A stretch of DNA of 64,000 nt from Branchipolynoe longqiensis (GCA_030323885.1 CM059198.1:16406462-16470461), one strand, 5' to 3'. Counted from the stretch's first letter, positions 11,241 through 21,362 are shown. Numbers and translations are program-made. Notes: generated by a model not told the origin, from the letters alone.

Positions 11241-11726
11241 TCAGTTCTGTCCCTGTTCCCAAATGTCCGGGATCAGGTTCGTTACTGTGTAGTTGTTATT
11301 GACTGGTCGGTTGTAGAACCTCCTGAATGTTCCTTCCCCTGACCATCCTGCTGCCAGGAGGATTGTGGCTAGTGACACCTGCCTCCTAGATGCCATGCTG
11401 GTCGTGGCGTGCCTGCACGAGTAGGGGGTGTAGTCTTCCATGTTTACCCCTGCCTCTGCCATTGTGTTCTTCATGTATCGCATTAACGTGTCCTGTGACG
11501 CCCTTACATGTGGCGGCCTGGTTGTTGCGAACACCGCCCGGGCCGCCGCCATGAGATCACCCCTCTCCACATATGCTTTGAGATGGCTGTACACACACAG
11601 CTGTTGTGCCTCAAATTCCCTGAAGGTCAATACCAACAGGTTCCTGCTGGGATTGTTTGATTTTAGCTTTGTGGTGTAGGTCAATGTGCACATTCCTTGA
11701 CTCCAAGTAAAGTCCTCCCTCTTCAT
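11241..11726 (-). pseudogene. DIRS-1 tyrosine recombinase, C-terminal catalytic part
   Basis: This 161-codon frame contains TPYSCRHATTSMA at about residues 99-111 and AGWSGEGTFRRFYNRP near 126-141. The first matches the H-x-x-R region and the second the GxW...Y region with the nucleophilic tyrosine (FYNRP) of DIRS recombinases. The protein would cut and join circular DNA intermediates during integration. Its N-terminal half is at 13269-12640, separated by about 900 bp that include two LINE-derived insertions. The stop at 11241 is probably the natural end of the gene. Confidence 0.75.
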
Positions 11727-11765
11727 TAATCATAGTGCTTGTAGTTATTGGCCAGTCTCCATCAT

Positions 11766-12150
11766 CATAATCATCATCATCATGCTGTCGGTCGCGATGC
11801 GACAAAGACTGCTTTCATTACTTGACTGCCGCTCTCCATTTAGCTCTCTGCTGTGAGAGTTGCGTCCATGAGTCGGTCTTAATGTCTATTTCATGAAAGC
11901 TGCCTGCAAAAGTGTTGAAGTGCTGCTGGATTTTGCAAGTTACCAGTGGCACTCTCTCGGGGAGCAAATAGAGGTTTCACACCGGCAAGAACATGTCAAG
12001 ACAGGGGCAAAACTATTTGTCCCTGCAGTGGCTGGTCGGGAGATGTTGGGAGTTCCATACATCAACCGACCTTAATGCTACCACAGTAGCATGGTTTTCT
12101 GTTTAGGGTTTGCTCCCTTAGCCTTCGGTTCTGTCAAGAACCTGTATATA
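11766..12150 (-). mobile_element. Internally deleted LINE derivative, copy 1
   Basis: Read on the minus strand the piece contains the LINE segment around 10380-10530, jumps over about 570 bp of coding sequence, and resumes at the segment 11105-11215 with the GATGAT tail. Such a 5'-plus-3' structure suggests a short non-autonomous derivative. It lies inside the recombinase gene of DIRS-1. Confidence 0.75.
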
Positions 12151-12154
12151 TATA

Positions 12155-12550
12155 CATGTCATCATCATCATCATGCTGTCAGTCGCGATGCGACAAAGAC
12201 TGCTTTCATTACTTGACTGCCACTCTCCATTTAGCTCTCTGTTGTGAGAGTTGTGTCCATGAGTCGGTATTAATGTCTCTCAACTTCAGACATTTCATGA
12301 AAGCTGCCTGCAAAAGTGTTGAAGTGCTGCTGGCAAGTTACCAGCAGCACTCTCTCGGGGAGCAAATTGAGGTTTCACACCGGCAAGAACATGTCAAGAC
12401 AGGTGCAAAACTATTTTTCTCTGCAGTGGCTGGTCGGGAGATGTTGGGAGTTCCATACATCAACCGCCCTTAATGCTACTACAGTGACATGGTTTTCTGT
12501 TTAGGGTTTGCTCCCTTAGCCTTCGGTTCTGTCAAGAACCTGTACCACAA
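12155..12550 (-). mobile_element. Internally deleted LINE derivative, copy 2
   Basis: Same structure and same deletion as copy 1 with about 95 percent similarity by eye; it keeps roughly 13 bp more at the deletion point (cttcagacat). Both copies carry an upstream part (mggtttcacaccggcaagaa to gtcaagaacctgta) that is not present in the LINE at 10.4 kb. Tandem arrangement may reflect a duplication of one insertion. Confidence 0.75.
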
Positions 12551-12639
12551 GGCAGTGGTTTACAACTCTGCAGGGCAGGGGCGTTAAACTCCCTGAGGTA
12601 TTGCTATACCTGCAATACCTGCATACACAGATCATACAT

Positions 12640-13269
12640 TTAGCTGAAACCTATGGTATCAGAGTCTCCAATAGGAAGGAATAAGCACAGTGTTCTCTTA
12701 TTGAGTTTGTCTACATCTAACTGTTCAATCGGTCCCCACCTCTGCAAGAATTCTAGCAATGGCTTCGGGTCCCAGATCATTGTGTATTTCGGACTGGCTC
12801 GTTTTAAATTGCCAATCCCCTTAAGCAATCTGCTTACCAGTGGGTGTTAGCCAAACAGCACGCCCCTCACCATCACAAATGTGGAGAGCAGCGTTCTCAC
12901 CGTATTGATTGTGTTGCGTGCTGCCCCCACTGAGAATAGTGACTGCAGGTAGGCTATGCCCTGTTGTATCGTCGGCCTTCTGGGGTTGATCATCCATGCG
13001 TCACAGTGTGCGACCCACCTCCTCTGGACCAATGTGTACTGGTTTTGGGTGGCCATTGCCCAGGAGGCCATAAGGGTGTGGGTGGCTGACCTATTCATCC
13101 CCATTGCCTCGAACATGCAGTCTAGGGTGGTGTTATCCTCAGTCACATGCTGTCCATCGGGGAATCGTTTTCCCTCGTTCCTCTTCAGTGATAGCGTGCC
13201 CGGATCATCCAAGATATTGTGAAGCCCCTCAATTTGGCCAGTAACGGGTACCAGGGCTGTGTTGGCCAC
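12640..13269 (-). pseudogene. DIRS-1 tyrosine recombinase, N-terminal part
   Basis: Two adjoining frames (13269-12847 and 12828-12640) form the helical N-terminal domain. The first carries RSATHTLMASWA and TQNQYTLVQRRWVAHC, the usual core-binding pattern of DIRS recombinases, then IAYLQSLF and RTLLSTFV. The second begins KGIGNLKRASPKYTMIWDP, a block commonly found before the catalytic domain. The two frames are separated by a frameshift at about 12835. The expected catalytic arginine region downstream is lost or degraded near 12600, where the LINE derivatives were inserted. Confidence 0.7.
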
Positions 13270-13904
13270 TCCGTTGTCACCAGGTTTCCCCTCGGTCGTT
13301 CCGGTATGATCTTGTTTATCACTCTCGACAGGCAGCTGAAAGGCGGAAACACATTCAAACTCAGCGATAGTGTGTCTGTGCCCCTTGCCTGTCTATCAAA
13401 CTCCCGTGTAACATATTGTTCTAATTTTTGGTTATCCCTTGAAGCAAAAAGGTCCAATGTCAGCTTCCCCAGTGTGTTAAATATGTCTCTAACTGTGTTA
13501 TCATCTAGCATCCACTCCCCAGCATCTCTGAAGACTCTTGATGGCCAGACCGCCTCAATGTTTTCTACCCCGGGGCAGAACCTAATAGATATTGTAATGT
13601 TATTCTTTTCCATAATTTCCCATATCTCCTCTGTCTCCTGCTGACATTTCTTGGATCTCGTGGATTCCACTTTTCCTATGCATGCTACCATTGTGGTATT
13701 ATCTGCAAACACCCTTTCGTGTTTCCTTACTAGTCTTTCTACCAGATGTTCTAGTGTGCACCTCACTGCTCTTAGTTCTAGTATGTTTATGTTTTGTGTT
13801 CTCGCTGACTGCCTCATCCCATCCCATTGTTCCCCATAGTGCACCTGATGTGTCTGACTGTAATAGCCCCAGCCATGCGAGGAGGCGCCGGTGTACACAC
13901 ACAT
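13185..13904 (-). pseudogene. DIRS-1 RNase H domain
   Basis: The 239-codon frame begins CVYTGASSHGWGYY (DASxxGWG in active enzymes; the aspartate is Gly here), continues with INILELRAVRCTLEHL (catalytic Glu), VFADNTTMVACI (catalytic Asp), then LDLFASRDNQKLEQYV and WPTQPWYPLLAKL, the linker typical of DIRS polyproteins before the recombinase. The T-G-A instead of T-D-A at the first catalytic site would inactivate the nuclease. The frame runs on into the start of the recombinase. Confidence 0.75.
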
Positions 13905-14214
13905 CCACCGGTGACGGTTTGTATGCCTTCAAGGCCTGTTCTAAGTTGTCAATCCAATATTGAATGCATTCTCTCACCCTGCATCTGAGCGTGCATCTTT
14001 TCTCATTGTTCCCATTAATGTCCGTTAAATTCCAGTTAAGGGTGGTTACCAAGGTTTTAGATTTGATTCTGGCCCACTTTTTGCCCTGATCTGTGGCTAC
14101 TAGTTTGCCTATCAGGGCTGCCAGTGTTTTTATTTTTAGGTTCTTCTCCTGCAATACTTCCCTGGCAAAGTTTCTCAGCTCCCCACATTTCTTCCTTGGT
14201 AGATCTACCTTCAT
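13699..14214 (-). pseudogene. DIRS-1 RT thumb/connection region
   Basis: The frame carries KTLAALIGKLVATDQGKKWA near residues 31-50, the GxLxA connection pattern that follows the RT palm in DIRS elements, and ends by drifting out of frame into the RNase H domain, which continues in another frame at 13904. A region of about 140 bp with stops separates it from the palm. Confidence 0.65.
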
Positions 14215-14229
14215 TAAATTTGTCTCGGG

Positions 14230-14735
14230 TAGCCCAGCACCAATTTCTCTCTGTTTATCGTGAACCTTAGTTTAGTTAATAGTTATAGTGTTACTCTTAC
14301 TGTGCCTCTCACCTCGGCCTCGGTATTTCCTATCAATATTGTATCGTCTATCTAGAAACAGAGTAGTATACGGTGTTGTGACCTCATGATTTTTGGAAAC
14401 ATCCTAGGCCCCAAACTTAGTCCGTTTGGGAGAACCTTAAAGCGGTATCTGTTTCTCCCATGTAGAAACTGTAGCAGGTCTCTATCCACCTCCCTAACTT
14501 CTAGACTGTGGTAGGCTTGTGAAATGTCTATGCTCGTAAGCCAAGCCCCCTGTGTTACTAATTGCATTACCATGGTTAACTGTTCCATTTTGAAATGCCT
14601 GTAAACCAAAAATTCATTCAATTTTGATAAGTTGAGTATGGGCCTAACATCCCCATCTTTTTTATGCCTTAGGAATAGGTGGGACACGAAGGTGCATCTA
14701 GTATTAGTGGCCTTTTCAATCCCCCCTGTTTCCAC
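14230..14735 (-). pseudogene. DIRS-1 reverse transcriptase palm, stop at the YxDD box
   Basis: The frame 14735-14352 shows FVSHLFLRHKKDGDVRPILN, LNEFLVYRHFKME, WLTSIDISQAYHSLEV (first catalytic Asp in TSID) and VLPNGLSLGPRMFPKIM, all standard RT motifs in DIRS form. The frame ends with TAG at 14352-14354; reading straight through gives IDDTILIGN, so the tyrosine codon of the YxDD motif has become a stop. Synthesis of cDNA by this copy is therefore impossible without readthrough. Sequence after the box is open for about 18 further codons. Confidence 0.8.
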
Positions 14736-14854
14736 ATTTCTTTTATTTTTGCATTTAGTATGTCATTGTCCCCCTTGCTGTCCGGCACCGGTTCCACTGT
14801 CTGTCACGGTAGCCTGCTGATCTCAATTGTTATGCCCTTCACCATTAGTTTTAC

Positions 14855-15658
14855 TCATGCATTGTCCGTGACACACTCACACTCACTTGCTTTCTCAATC
14901 ACGCCCCCTGATTTGAACTTGTTAAGATTATTACTCACTTTGTTTATTGCCTTGCTGGCCTCGCTCTGTATCCCGCTCCTCTGCCACGTCCCCCTCTCTG
15001 TGGGTGTGTCTGTCCTCCTCCGCTTTGCCGGTGGTGCTCCTGCCTGTGGCGTGCGGAATACTGCGAGTTGTGCTGGGAAGAGTACTGGGATGGGCGGCCT
15101 CTCCCCTGGGTGCCTCTGTGGTTTCCCTGCTTGCACTCTGGTCTTGTATACTGCCTGCCATTCCCTCTTACTATGGCATTGGCCGTTTTGTGGTTCGCCT
15201 CCAGTGTGGTGACCTGTGCTGCCAGGTCCTCTCCGAGGAGGAACTTGAATCCCCTGCTTCCCTCCTGTTTTGCCAGAGTTTTTCATCTGGGGTTGCAGCA
15301 TTGGTCACACGTTGTCCTGCCTCAGGCCAAGAATTGTGTTGCTGGTACATGCTAGTAGCTTTAGGGTAGTAGTGACCAGCGCCTCCGCCAGCTCTTTCTT
15401 AGCCAGTAGTATGCCTGTTTCTATTCCATCCAATGCTTGTGCCAGTGGCCTCGCGGTGTACTGCACACCCAACTGGACGGCCGCTAGAGCCAAGTCATTG
15501 TCCCTCACTCGCTGCTGTAGTGTGTGCTCGATTTCCGGGTTCATGTCGGTTTTGTAGAGCACTTCTGTATTCCCAGGCCTCAGTAAATTTGTGTACAGTT
15601 TGCTGGTCTCAGCTTTAGTCATCGGATTGTTCCAGAGTGCAGTTAGCATTCTCTGCAT
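14855..15658 (-). pseudogene. DIRS-1 gag-like region, C-terminal half
   Basis: Two frames in the same register (15658-15305 and 15301-14855) are divided by a single TGA. The first includes LYTNLLRPGNTEVLYKTDMN and ALAAVQLGVQYTARPLAQAL, a helical pattern found in DIRS ORF1 proteins upstream of RT. The second is basic and Pro/Gly-rich (PPAKRRRTD), suitable for nucleic-acid binding. Function as a capsid/nucleocapsid-like protein is from family knowledge. Confidence 0.55.
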
Positions 15659-16551
15659 CTAACGGTGCCTTCTCTGCAGAGCAATTGCTCTAGATACGAG
15701 CTGTTGTGCTCAGCTGCCCTTTCCGTGACCTCCTGCTGTCCCGCCACAGCTGAGATGGGCGTGGAGGGTTGCGTCGCTCTGGTGTCTTGTTGTGGTGCCG
15801 CTACCATTCTCGGTCCGCGCGTGATGCTGTAGGCCGGTGGTGGTGTGACCAGCGGTGTTGCCGGCCTCGCCTGCTGCACGTCCCATCTGGATGGGTTAAA
15901 GGCCGACGGTCTTGGTCTTTGCACTTGATTGTCTGTCGGTAGGTTGTCTCCTCCCACCAACAATAGTGGGGAGGGCCCCAGCGAATCCCCCTGGGACCAA
16001 TTTATTGAGTAGCCTGCCCTCCTGTTGTGAATCTCCTCCTGGAGTTCTAGCTTTCATGCCTCCAGGTGCTCTAGCTCGGCAATCGGGGTGGGCACAGAGT
16101 CGGGCCCCCTCCATTGGTCTCCACAGGCTGGATCCGGTGGCGGGCTGAACGTATTTGACAGATCCGCCACCAGTGAGTCCCCTATGCAGTCCTTCCATCG
16201 GAGGGTGTATATCGGCGAGGTGGCTGCTAGTATCAGCCTCCTCCCGTGGTTGTCCGTCTGTATCACAGTGTCCAGTGATGGTGCGGCCTTTCCAACGGCC
16301 GACCGGTAGCGATGTTTGTCCCGTGTCGGCGTCTCTGCCCCATGATCCATCGTCTCCATATCCGCTTCAGACTTTGTGTCAGATTTGTGCGGTAGCGGCA
16401 CATACAACGCTTCTGAGGGTGACTCCACCCTCCTTCTTTCCCCACTTTCAATAAACTCTGTCAGTATACTGACCGCTCGCTCGACCTTGCCGGTGCTGGG
16501 GAAGCCAGTCGAGCTTGCCGGGGATGACATGCATGAGATGTGGTGAGCCAT
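15643..16551 (-). pseudogene. DIRS-1 gag-like region, N-terminal half
   Basis: A frame beginning MAHHISCMSSPASS at 16551 runs to a TGA near 16052 and then continues in the same register (from about 16050 to 15643). It is rich in Ser, Pro and charged residues and has no motif I recognise. Position directly upstream of the DIRS gag-like block and on the same strand makes it the likely start of ORF1. The ATG at 16551 is the first in a long open stretch but the true start is uncertain. Confidence 0.45.
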
Positions 16552-16559
16552 GTTGGAAT

Positions 16560-17025
16560 GAGCCGTTTGTGGTGCTCGAGGTGGTTGGTATATTCACTCA
16601 GCTAATTTCAGGGTCCGTAATTTAATTATGCCCCTGCTGCTGATTATGGCCTCAACTGCATCGCCCTGTGAGGTGGTCCACCTGTTGGCTGTAGCTCCTG
16701 ACCGCGGTTGGCGCGTGCCCCCGTGACCTGACCCTGCCAGTGGCAGGTGGCGCCTGGTTAGGCGCCTACCACTCCCCCCCCCACCCCTACCTGACCGGGT
16801 GGCCCAGTTTGGGGGGTGGGGGGGAACGGTGATCCCACTGATCCAAACGGTTACAGCTTCCACCTTCCTGAGATGAGCAAGAGTCCTTAGACTCGGGCAA
16901 GGCCAGTGCCGTGGAATGACTTACCCTACAATCCAGTGCAAGCACCGTCCGATTGTGTAACCTCCGGTACAGTGCTAGCCTGACCACGTGCAACACAGAG
17001 GTTTAGAGACCCGAGGGTCTGACCC
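16560..17025. other. GC-rich segment between DIRS-1 and the minisatellite
   Basis: It may hold the 5' terminal region of DIRS-1. A short palindrome (GGCGCC-n6-GGCGCC) is present at 16748-16766, and C-runs occur at 16774 and G-runs at 16812. No matching terminal repeat was found at the 3' end of the element. Confidence 0.35.
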
Positions 17026-17029
17026 GATT

Positions 17030-18045
17030 ACCCTGGTCGACTTTACTCGGTCGACTTTACCCGGCTTGACGTTACTCGCCTCGACGTTACCCGCCTCGTC
17101 CTTACCCGACCCGACTTTACCCGACCCACCTTTACCCGACCCGACTTCACCCGACTCGACTTCACCCCACCCGACTTCACCCCACCCAAGTTCACCCCAC
17201 CCGACTTCACCCGACACGACTTTACCCAACCCGACTTTACCCGACCCAACATTATCCGACCACACTTTACCCGACCACACTTTACCATGTTTACCTGACC
17301 TGACTTTACCTGACCCTACTTTACCCGACCCGTCTTTCCCTGACCCCAGTTTACCCAATTCCACCCCACTTTACCTCACCCCACTTCCGGCTCGACTTTA
17401 CCCGGCTCGACTTTACCCAGCTCGACTTTACCCGGATTGACTTTACCCAGCTCGACATTATCCGGCTTGACTTTACCCTCCTCGACAGTACCCGCCTCAA
17501 CGTTACCCACCTCGACATTACCCGCCTCGACGTTACCCGCCTCGACGTTACCCGCCTCGATGTTACCCACCTCAACTTTACCCAACCCGACTTTATTTGA
17601 GCGGGGTAGCGTCGAGCCGGATAGAGTCGAGCCGGGTAGAGTCGAGCCGGGCAAAGTCGAGTAAGTTAAAGTCGGTTAAAGTCGAGTCGGTTAAATTCGA
17701 GCCGGTTAAAGTTGAGCTGGTTAAAGTCGAGCCGGATAAAGTCAAGCCTGGTCAAGTCGAGCCAGGTAAAGTCGAGCCGGGTAAAGTCGAGCCGCGTAAA
17801 GTCGAGCCAGGTAAAGTCAAGCCGGATCAAATCTAGCTGGGTAAAGTCGAGCCAGGTAAAGTCGAGCCGGGTAAAGTTGACCCGGGTAAAGTCGAGCCTG
17901 ATAAAGTCAAGCCGGATAAAATCGAGCCGGGTAAAGTCGAGCCGGGTGAAGTCGAGCTGGGTAAAGTCGAGCCGGGTAAAGTCGAGCCTGATAAAGTCGA
18001 GCCGGTTAAAGTCGAGCCTGGTAGAGTCGAGCCACTCTAATCTAA
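17030..18045. repeat. 15-bp minisatellite that inverts midway (large palindrome)
   Basis: From 17030 to about 17595 the unit is ctttacccgactcga-like; from about 17605 to 18045 the unit is its reverse complement, gtcgagccgggtaaa-like. There are roughly 37 units on the left and 29 on the right. The orientation switch falls in about 10-15 bp of non-repeat sequence near 17595-17610. All long frames here on both strands are by-products of the multiple-of-three period. Confidence 0.95.
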
Positions 18046-18264
18046 TAGTAATAGTAGTCTGCACTGACGTCTCAAGAAAGAAGTCAAATTGGAGTAAAGT
18101 ATATAATAATAAATTACCAACCTCAAGCAGTTGTCTGAAAAATAAATAAACACCTACAAAATAAAAAGCATAATAAAATAACAAATAAAATAACAAATAC
18201 ACAAAAGAAGAAGAACGAACCAGATTGATAGAGGCAGGCGTGGATAGGGAGGGTGCTGGTGACA

Positions 18265-18350
18265 TCAAGGAGCCTAGGTGGTGTAACAATTTACACAGGG
18301 GCCCGGAATGCAAGAAATCTGGGTTCGATTCCAACTCCAGGCACAATATT
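18265..18350 (+). mobile_element. tRNA-like SINE head
   Basis: A sequence with an A-box-like taggtggtgtaac at about 18272 and a perfect B-box ggttcgattcc at 18322 ends in ccaggca. Spacing of about 50 bp fits a tRNA-derived internal promoter. No further body of the SINE is recognised because a 60-bp tandem array starts at 18385. It could also be a decayed tRNA gene. Confidence 0.55.
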
Positions 18351-18384
18351 TCCGATGTTCATCACATACTCACACCCTCACTTC

Positions 18385-18735
18385 AATAAAAAGAAAACTC
18401 TAAACCATCGGAAAATGCAGCTTTGAACCTAAATAAGACGATCACAAGAAAACCCCCAAACCACCAGACAATGCAGCTTTGAACCTGAATAAGACCAAAC
18501 AATTATTAAAAAGAAAACCGCAACCTATCAGACAATGCAGCTTTAAACCTAAATAAGGCCATACAAAGAAAAACCCCAACCATCAGACAATGCAGCTTTA
18601 AATCTAAATAAGACCATCAAATTATTAAGAGAAAATCCCAAATTATAGGACAATGCAGCTTTAATCCTAAATAAGACCTAAAAAGAAAAACCCCCAAACC
18701 ATCAGACAATGCAGCTTTAAACCTAAATAAGAGCT
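18385..18735. repeat. Tandem array, unit about 60 bp
   Basis: Six units share accatcagacaatgcagct, ttaaacctaaataagacc and a short A-rich linker with variable length (aaagaaaaccc). The array has no coding frame. Confidence 0.9.
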
Positions 18736-18769
18736 AGGCTGCAATTGGGATCATGCCCATTTATTTAGC

Positions 18770-19080
18770 ACAGTGTTCTCTTATTGAGATATCTGAAAGG
18801 CGGTGACGCCCTTACATTGGCGTCACGCACCAAATACTTGACTCTCCAGCCTTACAGGTGAGCGGCGCTGCCTGTTGGGAGCGGACAAACTTGAGGCACT
18901 TCTGGGTGTAGCCGAAGTCTGGCTCATGATCCGTCGTACCCACACTTCACCTCGTCAGTGCCTCCGAAACCTAGCGTGCAACACCATGGGGGATTGTGGG
19001 TAATACATAGTTGGCAAGTTCGCTTGTTTGTTTTTGTGTTGCTGTTTCATGTCTTAGCTAGCAACATCTAAGGTCATAGA
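18770..19080. other. Unassigned segment with a 21-bp match to DIRS-1
   Basis: The sequence gcacagtgttctcttattga at 18772 is identical to 12686 inside the DIRS-1 recombinase. A palindromic ggcgtcac/gtgacgcc pair follows at 18803-18828. No gene is visible; it may be a scrap of a DIRS element or a MITE end. Confidence 0.35.
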
Positions 19081-19084
19081 CCAG

Positions 19085-19505
19085 ATGGAATGGCCGAATG
19101 AGTTAATTGAGCGTCCGTCTCCCGTTTGGTAGATCGTGGATGTTGATGGGTTCGAACCCTGGCCGAGTCAGGCAAACGACTTTAAAGTGTATACCTGTCG
19201 CTTCCTCCTAGGCTGGCGCTCGGCATTATTATAATAGGGCAATCCTTGACTGGTTGGCTCAGTGTCAGGATAATGTGACTGAGTGGGATGTAAGGTCATG
19301 GTGCTAGCGGCCTGTTCTCCCAGAGGGGCGACACTACAAAGTTGCCATGACTATACACTGTCACAAGTCAGTACCCGTCCTGATATGACATTAGATGTTG
19401 TCAGGAAGTAAAACTCCAACAACCAACAAACCATGAGTGCGTACTGTCACAAGTCAGTACCCGCCCTGATATGACTCTAGATATTGCCAGGACGTAGAAC
19501 TTCAA
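19085..19505 (+). mobile_element. tRNA-derived SINE, family 1, copy 1
   Basis: The tRNA-like head holds an A box (tggccgaatgagtt, 19092) and a B box (gggttcgaaccct, 19149). The body continues with ggctggcgctcggcattatt, agtgtcaggataatgtgact and the 3' block gtcagtacccgtcctgatatg...gtaaaactccaacaaccaac. A second partial 3' end follows at 19437-19505. The same family is at 19505-19822 (reverse) and 21405-21742. Confidence 0.85.
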
Positions 19506-19822
19506 CAACAAACCAATATATGGTCATATCAGGATGGGTACCTGTGACAGTGCGCGCTCATGGCAACTTTATAGTGCTGTCTCACTGGAATACCAGGCCG
19601 CCAGCACCATGACCCAATACCCTCACACAGTCACATTATCCTGACACTGAGCGAACCAATCCTTGCCCTACCCTAATAATGCCGAGCATCTGGCAAGGAA
19701 ACGGCAAGTATCAATTTTTAAGTCATTGGTTTGACTCGAGCAAAGTTCAAACTCACAAACCCATGGGATCCCCGATCTCCCAAAACGGGAAACAGATGCT
19801 CATCTCATTCGGGCAACCTGTC
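19505..19822 (-). mobile_element. tRNA-derived SINE, family 1, copy 2 (inverted)
   Basis: Reverse-complement copy of the SINE at 19085. The 3' tail lies at 19505 and the tRNA-like head, with a decayed B box, at about 19735-19822. Copies 1 and 2 form a tail-to-tail inverted pair of about 700 bp. Confidence 0.8.
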
Positions 19823-19839
19823 TGCTTTTGTTTGTTTCT

Positions 19840-20112
19840 TGAAGATCAAGGATAAGTCTTAATTGTCTTGTTTTCACCATTAGACAGTTGGTTGATAGAA
19901 AGCCTGAGCCTACACTTTTACTGATGGAGACATTTACCGACCACGTAGACATGGTATGAGAGCAACTGGCCTTCGATGACACTGTCAGTTATATACAGCA
20001 GTGGAAATCCAAGTTGGCAGAGGTGATGACATGGGGAATCGAACCACCGACCTTAAGGTTAGGAGTCCAACCTAGAACAAAGTTGGACACTCTGACCACT
20101 CTGCCACAGATA
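19840..20112 (-). mobile_element. tRNA-derived SINE, family 2, copy 1
   Basis: On the minus strand: A box in tggcagagtggtcaga (about 20105), B box ggttcgattcc (about 20040), then tggatttccactgctgtata, ctctcataccatgtctacgt, and taggctcaggctttctatca. The same family sits inside the gypsy element at 59385-59690. The 3' part also recurs alone at 20378-20440. Confidence 0.8.
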
Positions 20113-20374
20113 ACACCACTTCAAATTGGCATCAGAGAGTTTTGGAATTTCGTCCAATTTTCAAGATAAGCATGTAAATGTGGTTGACAAAAGAAATATG
20201 GCCCTTGTTGCCGTCATTAAACGATCAGCAATCAATCTTAGACTTGTGTCAACTGACAGCAACATTGACGTCACAAAAGGAAATAGCCAAAATTATAGGA
20301 GGGTATTAGGAACTCGAAACTGTGTTTGTGTTTTTTTGTTGAAGATTTATACTGCCTATTATACATAAGTCTGA

Positions 20375-20440
20375 ATAGACTTCTTTTCACCATTAGACAG
20401 TTTGTCGATAGAAAGCCAGAGCCTATACCGCCGGTCGACG
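20375..20440 (-). repeat. 3' fragment of SINE family 2
   Basis: The block with caccattagacag...gatagaaagcc...gagcct matches 19875-19920. It lacks the tRNA head. Confidence 0.6.
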
Positions 20441-20483
20441 TGAGAGGTTGCACCGTGTCCGAATATATACGCATCGTATGTGG

Positions 20484-21362
20484 TTAAGGCCCTGTCACAT
20501 TATGGCGTATGGCATTAGCGTATGCCGGTGTATGCGGTTTTCGACCTATACACCGTCATACGCTGTCATACGCTATGCACGAGGTCCCAGCGGCATCTGA
20601 AGTATAGACCCAGCCTATGCCTAACCTATGCCTAACCTATGCCTAACCTATGCCTAACCTACCCCTAGCCTATGGCGGCATATTCAAAGCATATCCCAAC
20701 CTATGCGCGGCGTACTGTGATGAGGTTTGACGGTTGTGATTGACAAGTTCAGCGTATGCCCAACCTATGCATAACCTATGTCGGCGTACACATAGCGTAC
20801 GTCGAGCGTATGAGCAGCGTATGAGTCATACGCCACCATACGCCGAAAATTGTTGAGCATGCTAAAAAAAAATGTGGACGGACGCGCGTATGAGGGCGTA
20901 TGACGGTGTATGATGGTGTATGATGGCGTATGCCAGCGTATGCGTAGCGTATGCATAGCGTATGCGAAGCGTATGACGGCTTATGAGGGCGTATGGGTTG
21001 AAAATTCATATGCTAATGCCATATGCCGTAGTGTGACACCACTTTTACAGAACGTTGGGGGTATGCAAGAGACACCCGGTGGGTGTCAATCCAGCGTATG
21101 CCCAACCTATGCGTAACCTATGCCGGCGTATGCATAGCGTACGCCTAGCATATGAGGAGCATATGATCCATACACTGCCATACGCTGAAAATTTTGAGCA
21201 AGGCTTGTTGGAGGATCGGCATATGACGGCGTATGATGGCGTATGCATAGCGTATGCATAGAGTATTCATAGCGTATGGAGGCGTATACCGACGTATATG
21301 ACGTAACGCGCTTACGCCGCCGTACGCTCCCGCAAAAAACCCTAATGTGACAGCCCCCTTAG
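20484..21362. mobile_element. MITE pair rich in GCGTATG motifs
   Basis: The left end reads ggccctgtcacattatggcg at 20486 and the right end, in reverse complement, reads ggggctgtcacattagggtt at 21357, so terminal inverted repeats are visible. An internal end at about 21036 (reverse complement ggtgtcacactacggcatat) suggests two elements side by side, 20484-21040 and 21040-21362. The interior is built of gcgtatg, cctatgc and catacgc words in both orientations. No transposase is present. Confidence 0.75.

Larger units (their letters stand above)
11230..16560 (-). mobile_element. DIRS-type tyrosine-recombinase retrotransposon 1 (decayed)
   Basis: On the minus strand, gag-like, reverse transcriptase, RNase H and tyrosine recombinase blocks follow in the DIRS order. 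No integrase or aspartic protease is present, which fits DIRS elements. Every domain has at least one stop or frameshift. Two LINE-derived pieces (11766-12550) interrupt the recombinase. I could not identify the terminal repeats. Confidence 0.8.

Noticed and set aside
17030..17600. TTTACCC-like words as interstitial telomere sequence
   Set aside because: The period is 15 bp with CGACTCG-like spacers, not 6 or 7 bp telomere units.
16975..18346. Long frames through the TTTACCC/GGGTAAA array as genes
   Set aside because: Up to 226 codons are open on both strands because 15 is a multiple of 3; the sequence is a minisatellite.
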